Below, piece by piece: positions 44,401 through 55,175 of a stretch of 64,000 nt of DNA. Each line of letters begins with the position of its first letter. Within the stretch, counting starts at the first letter, position 1. Source of the DNA: Gracilariopsis chorda. Its lineage: Eukaryota > Rhodophyta > Florideophyceae > Gracilariales > Gracilariaceae. The position numbers and the translations under genes were made by a program. The notes under the pieces are model-generated. The model searched no databases. It saw nothing but the letters and a program-made list of their open reading frames with translations, and was not told where the DNA came from. The stretch is taken from positions 48,337 to 112,336 of the forward strand of contig NBIV01000246.1 of the NCBI GenBank assembly GCA_003194525.1, in the 5' to 3' direction.

Positions 44401-44905
44401 AGCTTCCGTAACTTCAGTATTATCATTCTTCTCGTATGCATATATGATGTTCATCACCCGACAACTGGCAGATGCCCACTTGTAATTATCAGTATAGGTA
44501 AAGTCATAGCTAAATGCAAACTTTTCTTCAGGTAGATGGCCAGTATCTGAAGAAAATTTACTGCATGCAGCCAGGACATATGCCCCAAAGCTATAGGAGT
44601 CCGGCTGCTCTTCGAATTTAAGAACATCATGAAGATGGTTCTTTTTACATGTAGTCTATTGCACTCTGTAAGAAGAACAAGCATAGTCAAATGCTGCCTT
44701 GAAGAACTCAATAATGCGTTCGGGGCATTTCCAACCTATGATTTAACCAAACATCACAACTAGCGATTCAACTCTCTGTGAAGAGTTCGGAACTCGGCGA
44801 GCAACGATCATTCCACAGTGCTTGTTTTCAAAGTTCAGTGGAGCTACAATCGTAGTAATGTCGGCATTTCCTTAAAAAAACGCCTTTGAAAAGGTTCAAA
44901 GAATG
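44401..44905 (-). pseudogene. Ulp1-like (C48) cysteine protease relic of MULE-2
   Basis: One frame on - reads ITTIVAPLNFENKHCGMIV at about 44830-44885, the Pln...HW region of Ulp1-type proteases with His kept and Trp changed to Cys. Further on it reads EEQPDSYSFGAYVLAACSKF, the Q-x-D-x-x-x-C-G region with the nucleophile Cys replaced by Phe. It continues to YAYEKNDNTEVTEA at the LTR border. Two stops interrupt it. Ulp1-like genes accompany transposases in some MULE families, which fits the transposase on the same strand beyond the retrotransposon pair. The assignment rests on these motifs only. Confidence 0.45.
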
Positions 44906-44906
44906 T

Positions 44907-45389
44907 CTAGAGATGTTCTTGCTTGTATGAAGGCCTTCTTTTTCCAGCGTAGAACGAGTAAGACATGCCCATACAGTGGGTTACGGTGACACAGCTGCAG
45001 AATACTACCCTTTCCGTTGGTCTCAGATGCGATATTCTTGCACTTATGAGCACATTAAACATTACGTTTTTGGGATAACAGTTTCTCAAGAAGATATTAG
45101 AATGGACCTGGTTTCGATCTTCGATAAACAGTTGGGCAAGATGGTTTCGAACTGCCGTTAGTCGGTTCGACGCGCGCGAGCTGTTACACTTAGGCCCCGT
45201 GGATGGTTCTAAATTGCATATAAGCTTATCAATCTCCTGTTTTTCACAACGTGTGAGAATCTCATAGCTTGTACGACTATTGCAGTTATCTTTGTACTCG
45301 TCAAAGAGATAATATTGCTTGACACCATGCAAATGGATTAACCAGTTTAATAAAGAAGTCTTAGCATACCCAAACCATGGTAAGATCAC
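44907..45389 (-). pseudogene. unrecognised ORF upstream of the Ulp1-like relic
   Basis: This 160-codon open frame has a hydrophobic/aromatic start (LLNWLIHLHGVKQYYLFDEY) and Cys-containing middle. The first half faintly recalls glycosyltransferase-92-type sequences, but it could equally be the N-terminal part of the MULE's protease gene, because it lies in line with it and inside the right TIR. No function is assigned. Confidence 0.3.
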
Positions 45390-45599
45390 GCCAAAAAAGT
45401 AGTCTCAGATAGTCCAACGAAAGAACAAAGCACAAAACTTTTTGATAACTATGCACTTCAAATAAATTCAATGGTTGAAAAGTGCTTGCATGCAACGGAA
45501 AGATCTAAAATTAAAACTTCCACGACAAAAAGAGCAGTGATGTGTCAAGACCCCTAATAAAACAACTATTGTGCAATTCATAAAAGAGAAATGCTATTG

Positions 45600-46140
45600 T
45601 AGGAGAAGGCACGTTGGCGGGCTGATCGGAAATTCAATCGACGAAAAATAATTTCGAAGAGAGAGTTATTGGGAGAGACGGTTGCTTAGTAGGGAGATCG
45701 GCACTGTCATGGGAGATAGAGCCATGGTTTCCCGTAACTGTGTACTTAAGAGCGTGCGTCAGTGCGAAATGTTTGCGGTCCCGAAGACAGCTGGTAGGTA
45801 GAGTGATGAGCGGCGCGATGAGAAATAGAGCGATGGTTTGCCGTTATCGGGCACTCAAGAGCGTGCGCCAGCGCGCACGTTTTGCGTTTTCGAATCCAAA
45901 GTTGAGCGGCTGTGACACGTGCGTCGCAAGAGCCGCAGCAGAATGACTTGGCACAAGATGAGTGGGTACATATCTGCATGGGCGCCGTGGCAGGCTAAAC
46001 TCTGCGTTCTGGTTGGTGTGAATAAAATACGTTGTGTTGAGCTGTGGAGGTGGATCTCTGCTTACAGTGGAGGCTGAACTCTGTGCACTGATTGGTGGAA
46101 AATCTACATTTTGTACATTATGTAGATTCAGCAAAAGCCT
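45600..46140 (-). repeat. right terminal inverted repeat of MULE-2
   Basis: This is the reverse-complement counterpart of 17553-18195, similar over its whole length with scattered differences and fewer 108-bp units. The outer end is near AGCAAAAGCC at 46131-46140. Together the two TIRs frame an element of about 6.7 kb once the 21.9-kb retrotransposon insertion is removed. Confidence 0.7.
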
Positions 46141-46336
46141 CGAAATGGACCCCCTTGCTATCCATCAGTCCGCAGTTTCATCCATATGAACAAGTCTATT
46201 GTCCTGTGACAGGGCATGAATTCTGGCAACTGTGTATCGCGAGTGAGTCGCAAGCAGTTCAGATATTCGAAGTTACACTTACAAAGCGCGCGTTACCCCC
46301 TTTCTCCGCACCCCGAACGCCGACCTGTGCTCGAAC

Positions 46337-47287
46337 ATGGGACGAGACGCTATGAGTCACGAAAACAACGATTTTCATCCCGGCGATGAGCCGCATCCCT
46401 TGGAAGTCTGCAAGACAAATGAAGTCAAGATCATCCCGGACATGGAACGTGTGCAGAGAAAATGGCAGATGGCATCTTGCAACCATTTCCTGCATGTGTT
46501 TGCAGACAAACTACCCCTGCGAGAAATTTCAGTGGACACCGCAGAAGACCTCACACCTGAGACGCTAGAGCGTGCCATAGCAGAACCAGAGCGCAGCATG
46601 GAGTCGTGCATCATACTGCGTGACGTACTCACGGCTTTGCTCGTCTCGTTGGAAGCCGTATCGCTGAAGAACTCTCAAACCAGTTGGTTTCAAGCGCTCC
46701 GCGTCCATGTGAACCGCCATCCCGAAGAATTTGGCGACTGCTTTCAGTATGGAACAAATGTGCTTGAACGGTATGAGAATGGAATGGATTTTCTCGTGGA
46801 ATCAGGCTGGCATGTTCGACTGGGTCTTCTCCTTGCACTGTGCGATATTACAGCCGAGAGAGCAAAAGCGATACGTGATGCAATACGTGAGAGCGAAGTT
46901 GCGTCTACCCTCACCAAGAGCGACATTGACCAGAAGGGCTACCGATTGCAACCACTAGGCCGCTGCAGTCAAAGACGCTTTCACTACAAGATTGGGAAAA
47001 CCCGCATCTACTCGGGATACAAGCGCAAAGGCAATGGCGCCTTGCTGGTAGAGTGCTCCGACTCATCTACCATGTCCAAGTTAGCTGAATCTCTAGGATG
47101 TAGTCCCCATTCGCGAGACACCAAACTTTCCACCGATATCCGAACAAAGTTCTTGGCTCCTCTGCAGGAGCACGAAGAACGTGTAAGGCGGAAGATGGAA
47201 CGAAAACGCCTCGCCGAAATCCAGAGAGAGGAATCGAGAAGAAGAAATTCAGTGCGCCCTCGTCGATCAAGGGCGGCATACCTGTGA
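46337..47287 (+). CDS. DDT/WHIM-domain protein (ISWI-accessory-like)
   Basis: This 316-aa gene is intact and intronless. Residues about 46-107 fit a DDT domain (NHFLHVFADKLPLREISVDT...LRDVLTALLVSL), the helical bundle found in chromatin-remodelling partners such as RSF1 and ACF1/WSTF-type proteins. Residues 153-187 (VRLGLLLALCDITAERAKAI) resemble WHIM1. Residues 206-226 (PLGRCSQRRFHYKIGKTRIY) match the WHIM2 pattern. The tail 275-313 is strongly basic and probably coiled-coil. The product is probably nuclear and binds an ISWI ATPase or linker DNA; that is by family only. No PHD finger or bromodomain is present, so it is shorter than animal relatives. ATG 46337 is chosen; a second Met at codon 6 is possible. 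It begins about 200 bp outside the MULE TIR. No frame defects are seen, unlike every neighbour. Confidence 0.7.
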   Translation: MGRDAMSHENNDFHPGDEPHPLEVCKTNEVKIIPDMERVQRKWQMASCNHFLHVFADKLPLREISVDTAEDLTPETLERAIAEPERSMESCIILRDVLTALLVSLEAVSLKNSQTSWFQALRVHVNRHPEEFGDCFQYGTNVLERYENGMDFLVESGWHVRLGLLLALCDITAERAKAIRDAIRESEVASTLTKSDIDQKGYRLQPLGRCSQRRFHYKIGKTRIYSGYKRKGNGALLVECSDSSTMSKLAESLGCSPHSRDTKLSTDIRTKFLAPLQEHEERVRRKMERKRLAEIQREESRRRNSVRPRRSRAAYL

Positions 47288-48730
47288 ACTAGCCTCTCAC
47301 ACCACTATGAGCACATCATCAACCATGCACTGATCAAAATTGAATCCTGGAGTACGGATGTCAGTTTGTGGAGGGTTTATAATAGGACGAACGCAATACT
47401 ACTCTACCACATTCGGTTTTGTTCTCACCCCAGCGCATCAGCGTTTTCTTTCCATTTATACATATGAAAGGCACAACGCGTCCATTTCCGTAAGCTCATG
47501 CACATGGACCGGTTTCTGTGTGAGTTACCTTGGTTGACAACTGAAGAATAATAGCCGTTTGCTACAGAAGCGTAATACGGTCGCATCGTTTTTGTTTATC
47601 TTTGAAATTTACGACACGTGAGGTATCGGGAGTCCCAAATGATGCACGGGATACGCAACATCTATCGCGATTGGTGTGTGGTTAACAGGCGGAGAAAGCA
47701 AACCTACAGCGGGGATGTAAGGCTGATCCCCGTATCTCTGGACCCTGTTTTGAATCGCTGAAGGCCAAGAAAAACGGACAGGATTATTTCTCTCTTTCGT
47801 AAGTTCTCTGAGCGATCTTTTGGTAAGTGTAGGAGATACAGAGCGAGCTAGCAAATACCAAGTTGTGATTTCTGGTGCGCCGTTAGCAAGAACCTTATGC
47901 GTGGAGTATGTCGAGAAGGGCATCACCGCTCCTAGGATGGACAGAGAGGGAATTCAATAATAAGAAAGCACCGAAATGGCGCGGATGAAGTTAAAAGCGC
48001 AATCGCTTACGACTGACCGTCATGGAGCAGAAGAATCCACGACAGAGACTGGTCGCTCATCCCGCAAAGTCCCGGATGCCTTCGAAATGAATCTTGTTCA
48101 GCACACCTGGAAATTCCATCTCCTGATCGAAGTGGCGGCTCTAAAGTGATGCTCTGATCTAAACAGTAATCTCGGTAGTTGTATCAAAGCTTAGATTTGT
48201 CTGATTCGGCTGCGGTAATGCACGAGGTGACATATTGAAGCTGAAGAACTAGGCAACACGTCAAAGACATGTAGCATACTTTGACTAAGCATGTTGCACG
48301 TCCACTAAAGGAAATGCATATGTTTGTAGAAGACCGCCTTTGTGTTCAACTCGACAATAAACCATCGCCTGTAATATGTTTCGATCTCGGAGCGAGGGCT
48401 CTTGAATTTGTGTAAGGCCAAACTGAGACCGTCTGGGAAATGTGTGCGCCAGACGTTAGTAGTAGGACGGTGCACGATGCAACGAGTCAAACAAGCTAGG
48501 ACGGATTAGTACGGCGTCAGAAAACAGTAGAGGTTGCATGGTTCTGTACACCAAGCGATCGCAATTTCCCCAAGCTGATTCGCAGGAGATGCGAGCTTTC
48601 ACGTGCGGATGAGAGCATCTCAGGGATTAGGAGCTCCCTGGATGCGGGTAAGATGAGGCTGTCCTCGTTCCAAGTGCACGTAGAATGGTACGGGGGTTAT
48701 GGTTACCAAGGGTAAACCCTTTAGCGGCTA
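47288..48730. other. no gene recognised
   Basis: The 3' flank of the DDT gene. Small ORFs (47340-47537 +, 47609-47926 -, 48305-48490 -) show no domain. The - ORF of 105 codons looks composition-wise like coding sequence but I cannot name it. Confidence 0.3.
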
Positions 48731-48856
48731 TTAGAGCAAGTCTATTCGCATGGTTAATTTGCCTGGTTAAATAGCCAAAGTACCCACGGAAAAATAAACA
48801 CCACTGCGCGCATGTCTATCAGCGGCGGTGGCTACATTTTATTTATATCATATGTC

Positions 48857-49105
48857 TCAACGTGTAAACTTTTCATTGGGACCAGCGAGGTACTTCTGCG
48901 TGACGCGCTGCAAGAGCGTCCAGCGGCACCTTAGACTAGCCTGCGAGCGGGGGCCGACAACTTTCAGCTGGTTGGAGAAGGCGAGGGCGACGTCAGCCCA
49001 AAAGGTTTCGGCGTTCTGGTCGAGCGTGCGGCGAGAGCAGCTCAGCCACGCTTTGGCTAAGGCCAGGTCTTCTTCGGGCGTAAAGTTGTTGCCCTTTCCC
49101 GCCAT
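48857..49105 (-). CDS. Myb/SANT-like DNA-binding ORF of the PIF/Harbinger element
   Basis: This 82-aa frame starts MAGKGNNFTPEEDLALAKAW and has regularly spaced tryptophans in AKAWL, TFWADV and RCRWTLL. The pattern is that of the trihelix Myb/SANT-like domain found in the second protein of PIF/Harbinger elements and in related plant and protist families. That partner protein helps the transposase enter the nucleus and bind the ends. The ORF stops about 120 bp before the element's left end and is shorter than usual (a few hundred residues), so it is probably a truncated remnant or a first exon. Confidence 0.6.
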   Translation of the reverse strand: MAGKGNNFTPEEDLALAKAWLSCSRRTLDQNAETFWADVALAFSNQLKVVGPRSQASLRCRWTLLQRVTQKYLAGPNEKFTR

Positions 49106-49310
49106 TTAGATGCAAAGGTAGGTGGCAGATAGATTCACGGGGATAGTCCGGAAAAGGCCAAGAGAGAGGAGAGCGTAGTCAAAGGTTGGGGGCGATGAAA
49201 GGGGTTGAGATGGTACTGTATTTTCCGTGGGAAGGGTCCACGAACTGCGTGGGGTCATTGCTGTGATTGCCAGTTGGTGGCTTCTTGTTGGTACAAAAAG
49301 TAGCATGCCA

Positions 49311-49378
49311 GTGGCCAAATGAGTAAATCCACATGTATTTCAGCCCACGTTTACATATAAATTTACTCATTTAGCCAC
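49311..49378. repeat. 18-bp inverted repeat inside the PIF element
   Basis: GTGGCCAAATGAGTAAAT (49311-49328) and its reverse complement at 49361-49378 (one mismatch) enclose 32 nt. It could be a small hairpin insertion or the relic of a second tiny inverted-repeat element. Confidence 0.8.
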
Positions 49379-49466
49379 CAAATTTGGAGATAACCTCTCG
49401 AATAGATACTACCTGTGAAGCTATATTTTCAGAAATACAAATTTACCACGACGAATAGACATGCTC

Positions 49467-49993
49467 TTAGAGTTAAAAGGTTATTGTGATGAGACGTGTA
49501 CGTGTCGAATTGAAATAGAACTTTGTAATTGAACATAGGCACGCCATAGAATTGATCGTAGCACACCGCGATAGCTGACAAACCTGAAACAGTCTGCTAG
49601 CTCGTAAAAAGATTGACATTTTCCCAAAATTGACATATCATACCTCCCAAACAGGTGACTATCAGATCAGTCCCCACGACCCCCGATGCCAAGGTTTACG
49701 GAAACTAACTTCGCACTCGAGGCTACTTGACTTGATGCTGCTCCCCCTTGCAAGTGACATCTTCTCTGAATTGCTTAGCCCCGCACCAACTGTCTCCCTG
49801 AACCTTTTTAGGGCGGTAACCCGTGCAAAACCCCAAAAGTGAGCCTCCGTACCTATGAAACCGAACAAAGAAGTTGTCGTAGACCCAATTGCCAATCCTT
49901 AACTGTCACAATGTATGGCTTGTATTTAGCCCAGCGTGAAACAACCGTGCTAAAGCATCACCCTGACTGAAAATCGACTACGAAGTAAGGCAT
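49467..49993. other. no gene recognised
   Basis: AT-rich flank with small ORFs (49630-49842 +, 49662-49895 -) and no domain I can name. Confidence 0.25.
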
Positions 49994-51355
49994 TTGTGGA
50001 CACTGGACGAATTCAAAACCCCTTGTATCGCCACAAAAGTGGCATATACCTGCTCTGCCTGCACATCATGCCACTCCCCGAAGATTGAATGGAATGTCAT
50101 TTACGATTTTTGCCGTTTTGGAGCAGGGGTACGATACGACATTCAAGCTTGGAAAACAAGGGTTGCTCCGAACAGAAGAGTGCTGGGTTTGAACTGCTTT
50201 CTCTGCGCACGCATGTTTTCTAATGGGGCCAAAAATACCGCTCAAAAACGATACATAAAACGAACATACGTGAACTTAAATTTATTTAATCTGGTGGTTG
50301 CCAGAGAAGAAATAGTCCGCCATTTCATATTGAATCTGGTAGATAAGTCGAAAGTGGAGCCTAAAGATGTTCGAGCTCTGTTAGCGCAAAGTCCGGAGGC
50401 GCCTTTATGTAAGCTATATCATACTCAAACGCGCCACGCTCATGATCGCGGAGAACACCAATGTGGGGGGGCTGCTTCAAAATCGAGATTTATTTTCAGT
50501 GTACATGACTTTCGGACGATAACGAGAGTCTTACGAAGAATTTTAGACTTTCCAGTGGTATCGCTCGACATCGTGGACAAATTCATTAACTTTAAGTACT
50601 CTATGAACTCATTTACGAATGAAAAACTAGACGCTGCAGAGGTGCAGGGCCAACCAGCGTTTTCAAACTGCAGATATGTAGTATCCAGAGAAAAAGGAGG
50701 AGATATCCTTTAGATGGATGCAACATCAATAAGTGATCCCGTTGATGGCGTCCTTGTGAATTTGATTCTGCTATGTAGGGATAACGACACGGACAGCTCA
50801 TTCAAAATAAGTTCAGTTGGTTTCCTCGGCGTTGAAGAAAAGCAACTGAACGCTGCCGTTATCACGCCTGCAGGTTCTTTGGGCTGTAGAATTCTGCCCT
50901 TATTAGCAGTGGTAAGATGTAGGAACGTTTTGGTCGAACGTAAAGCGGGTGCAAAGCAGCTTGACAGGCGAACAATGGAACCGAACCTTCGCACCTTTCT
51001 TGCCGCCAAGAAAGTGCACTTGTATTGCTTTACGCCACGCCTGCGCTGCTACGCTTCAGAATATTTCCCAAAGTTGGCATATCGTTGCCTCAGTACATCT
51101 TCGCACATTGATAACCAAAGCCTCCCACGCAACACGCGGCGCAAATTGTTGGATACAATAGCCAAGAACTTCAAGATGGGCAGAGACAGGTTTTGGTCAG
51201 GGTGTTGGTCCCTGTCTCATGAAATTGCAGCAATACCCCAACCACTATGGACCCACTTCGTGCTTCAGATGGCGCCAGGTAACCGGCTGCTGTTCTGGCG
51301 AATGACGGGAAGAGAGGCAAAAAAAGGACCTTTTGCACATCTTTCCAGTATGTAA
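49994..51355 (+). pseudogene. N-terminal coding region of a decayed transposon-like gene
   Basis: Two ORFs in the same frame (49994-50713, 239 codons; 50714-51355, 213 codons) are separated by a single TAG, so this was one frame of about 450 codons. The start is Cys-rich (YTCSACTSCHSPKIEW). No domain is recognised. It lies directly upstream and on the same strand as the DUF6589-like region and is probably its N-terminal part. Confidence 0.4.
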
Positions 51356-53357
51356 CTGCATCGAGCACCGTCCAAATGACTCTATCGAAAGCGTACTTCA
51401 GCTGGGAAGTCTTCACAAGAGTTTGGACACGGAGGTCTCCGTTTGTGACGCTGTTCTAGCGGTGAGAGTCCTCAAGGTAATAGAACAAGTTGTCTTCTCG
51501 CCAACTGAATTTTGTGCTGGGCCGATAAAAATCTGCATCTCAGTTGCTGCCATCCTGGCCAATAATCCTTCTTGGACCAGTGTCCTTAATGCACTCCGTA
51601 TTAAGATGTCATACGACACGCTAGAAAGGGTACAAGAACAGACTGGCCTCGGATCGCGAGAGAGTGCCCCGTGGGGCTCTGAGCGATGTGCCCTTTTCTG
51701 ATGGTCTCCTCACTGTTCAGATTGACAACTACGATGTGATGCCACTGCACTCGGTGAAAATAGCAGGAAAGAAGAACCCTGTTATCAGTGGCACTGCGAC
51801 TCAGGGTGGAATTTGCAAAAGAATATGGGGTGCTACTCGCCATGAAAACTCTTCGAAGTTTACGACAGATTCACATACCAAGATCACAAACTCGTTTAGG
51901 GTACTCGTGAGAACTTCATAAGCGAACTCGTTTCAGAAGATGCCAAAGAAGCATTTCAGGCGTTTTATGACTTTGTTCACGGCAAAGTTTACGCAGAAAG
52001 AGGGAGGCTACTAAGGCCGGGCGATTATAACGCCAGTAGCGACGATGCATCTGGTTGGCTCAATTTTCCCACCATGCTCCTTTCATGCTTCAAGGAACAT
52101 GGTGGAGTTTGGAGGAGCGATCCATCGCTGCTGGAGCAGAGTGTCGTCTTCATTGAAATTTTTGAAGAAAGTGCAAGCGATATCATCACCACTCACGCGA
52201 AAATCGCTCAGATTCGCGACTTGGTTCGGCCTGGTGAGGACAGCTCTCCAAGATATGTAGTCATATCCGGCGACCAGCCGACCTATTGCATGATCTTCAA
52301 CATCTGGCTACGGTCGTACCGCGAGCACGTACGAGCACCTGATCCCAGGAATGCTAGTATGAGACTTCATGAGTGGATGGTGCCGTTGCCCAGCTTTTTC
52401 CACGTCGAAAAGCAGTGTTTATACCCTTTATGCAGAGAGATATTTTATGGGCTGGGTCTAAAAGAAATGGTGCTGAAGGCAGGGTTGACGAACTCGCAAG
52501 CTGAGAACATACTCAAGCACAGCCATGCCCACAACAACCGTTCTGTGCTGTTGAATATATGCGCTGCAATGATCATGCACAAGTCTGAAATAGTTCTGGT
52601 GGATTGCCCGGATATGGTTTACGCGATACGAGACGTTGAAGGGACAGAGGACTGCGTTGAGTGTGATTTGCCTTATACGAAGAGATATGCGCAATTAATT
52701 AAAAAAACAACCGAAAAAATGTTTTTCAAAAGCATTCGATTTGGGCGCTTGCTACGCAAGGCTGTTCTCAGGTTATTCTCTTCTGACCAAAACAGCCAGC
52801 ACTTCGTCCACAAGGTGCTTTTCACGTACTTGCTTCTAACTGTTGGTTTTCACGTTTTTTCGCGCATTGGTCATATTCACCTGACCGATAACTTCTGGCT
52901 CTGACTTTCAGACGTCTTGCACGCAAGCGTTCGTCTCAAATACCAAGAACTGTACCTGTTCTACGGGTTTCTGAAAGGAATAATGCCAAGAGTTGTATTC
53001 TACGACCTATTGCAAGACAAACCTGGTGCGACTGTGGCCAGATTACCTTCTTTCACAAGTAGAATTGAGGGAAACTACGAACGCCGTGGCCGGAATTATG
53101 TACACCTGGATGAGTGTTCAGAAATGCTCATCATACGTCAGGTGAAATGTCTTAGCACATCATCACTTCCACACATACAATACGCCACATCCTGGCTTCT
53201 TGAAGTCTCGAAAGCTCGCTCGATGCTTCAAAGCGTAGTCGGAGCGAGGCGTGATCACAGAACTGCGACTGCTGGCAATGATAAACACAACGCAAAGAGC
53301 CCACAGACATGTATGACCGTAGTTTGGGTCAATGGCGAACTGTGGATTGCCTTCTGA
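51356..53357 (+). pseudogene. DUF6589-like transposon protein, broken
   Basis: Segments in successive frames follow the order I associate with DUF6589-type proteins. SPTEFCAGPIKICISVAAIL and LRIKMSYDTLERV (51500-51630) come first, then VQIDNYDVMPLHSV...GTATQ (about 51718-51800). The frame opened at 51900 follows, with YVVISGDQPTYCMIF (GDQ codons 52269-52277), WMVPLPSFFHVEK and GLGLKEMVLKAG. After an in-frame TGA at 52902-52904 comes GRNYVHLDECSEM (HLDE at 53103-53114). At least two frameshifts and one stop interrupt it. Such proteins occur in repetitive genes of fungi and cnidarians. Their biochemistry is unclear to me, and the match is from memory of motif style only. Confidence 0.45.
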
Positions 53358-55175
53358 GGCTTATGAGAGAGTGCTCTTTCCTTGGCTCGGACCACAGAAG
53401 CTGTCACCGTCTTCAAATTTTTTTTGCAGAGGAACCTCAAGACTTGGAAGTCATGCCATCGCAGCAAAAGAATTCTTGACGTACGCTCACAAGTTCGTAA
53501 ATGCGCTGAACTCCATCCTTCTGCTATATTTCCAGATGTTTTTGGTGAGCTCTCGAAAGAGGACATAGATACTCACTTCTGAGGGAAGCGATTTAAATGC
53601 GTTTGGACAAGTGGAAGGGTCAATCCACCGGTAGGAGTGTTCATGGAAGCAAAGGCTCCACGTTTCTGAAAAAGTAGAAGGAGTCGTACCAGTTACGAGA
53701 AACAGCTTGCTGATCAGCGGCATGTTGTGTCGAGAGCATTGAAGACACTGATCATTGCGGAATAGGGTGCAGCTGATCAAAGACACGTCATTGACGCCGA
53801 AAACATGAGAAATAGGTGGACGTCTCTGCAAGATTCACGCCATCTCGTATCTCCACTCGCAGATGCGTATCAGATGGAGAACGGAGATATTAGACACTCT
53901 AATAAGAGCCACATGGCTCGCTTCCTGGACCTTATCTTACGCCAGCCCCCGCCTCTTGCGGGTGACTTGGAGTGCATCACAAGTTCATTCCGGGAGACTG
54001 CACGCCCGGCTGAAGGGTGCATGGTACATGCACCCGCGCAGTGTCTGCGTTACGACTTTCATTTACCGCAAGTGCGATCTGTGATGATCGATGTCATGAA
54101 CTGCATATGGAAATGAAGGAACGATGGTAGTTCAGGGACTACACTCTTTGATATGACAGTCACGAAAATGAACAATTTCTTGCAAAGTTGGACAAATGGG
54201 TCTACAGGAAACTATCTAAGACAGCTTTATCTCCATATAGATGACCCTAGTCTCTTGATAAGAAAAAAGGCCGTAGACCATCACCGGCGTGACGTTTCTA
54301 GATCTGGTCTTGCGACGGACGACGAAAGCCAGAGTCACAGGATTCCTCCAGTGCAAGAAAGGCTTAATGTGCCTTGGACATATGTTCTGTAGTGTTGGGA
54401 CAACTGCGATCGCCTCGCGAGTCAACATTTGATATGTGGTGCAATTTCTGCCATGAAGAACGTATCCGACAAAAGCGGTGGTCTACAGGTGTATCTTCAT
54501 GGAGGCTGTTTTTCCTTTGAACCAGACCTTGTCAGAACGAAAGTGGAGAACATACTCACGGGGATTCCTATAGATAGTTCTTGTCCTATGGATATACTTC
54601 TTTTAAAGAGGAAAAGACACCAAAACAGCCAGTTTGGTCTATCGGGATCTTTGCGCGGAGAAAAGGATGGGGAGAACCTCCGCGAAGAGCCGTATCCCCA
54701 GAGGCTGTGTCATTTGCCGAGTTCAACAATTATCTTCTTTACCCAGTCAAACGGATTGCAGGTAGGCACTCGAGATATTAGGCACGGAGAGTCGGAAACT
54801 TCATTCGTGTCCTCGTTCAAGAACATCCTGCTGCCATTACTTGCGGAGGGGAGGAAATATTACAACGGAAGAAATTTCTGCCATGCTTTTGTATCTAATG
54901 GTACTGAATTTCTCATGATTCTTTCCATAACTGCTTGCTTGAGAGGAAAGAAGGCGTTTCACGTTCTTGGGGACATGGTCTTTGACATAGGAGAAATAGT
55001 TTCAAAGGTCGAGTCCGCCGGGGTTTCAACTTTTACTTTGTCCAGCAAATTTGCATTCCCTGGATGTTATTTTACCCCAGGAGTGTTCGGTATCACGCAC
55101 GAAATATAGCTACGGACTTACATGCACCATAAAGGACACATTGGTTATCTGGATGGGTCCAGAAATGGAAAAAGG
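53358..55175 (+). pseudogene. unrecognised coding-like region cut by the third retrotransposon
   Basis: ORFs at 53332-53568, 53805-54116, 54153-54392 and 54429-55109 (226 codons) have coding-like composition in changing frames on +. The last ends in a run of ordered hydrophobic and glycine residues and stops 66 bp before the LTR at 55176. I recognise no domain. It may be the downstream part of the DUF6589-like element. Confidence 0.3.

Larger units (their letters stand above)
48734..49466. mobile_element. PIF/Harbinger-like element, 733 bp
   Basis: Left end GAGCAAGTCTATTCGCATGG and right end, reversed, GAGCATGTCTATTCGTCGTG match over more than 25 bp with few differences. Both are bordered by TTA (48731-48733 and 49467-49469). 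A 3-bp TTA/TAA duplication and a Myb/SANT-like ORF inside are typical of the PIF/Harbinger superfamily. There is no DDE transposase, so it is an internally deleted, non-autonomous copy. Confidence 0.75.

Noticed and set aside
44907..45389. Glycosyltransferase-92 gene
   Set aside because: Only a weak resemblance in the first 60 residues; position inside the MULE makes a transposon origin more likely.
45600..46140. This repeat as the promoter or a SINE of the DDT gene
   Set aside because: Its inverted partner at 17553 and the MULE genes between them explain it better as a TIR.
55171..55175. Target-site duplication of the third copy
   Set aside because: The other LTR is outside the window, so there is nothing to compare.
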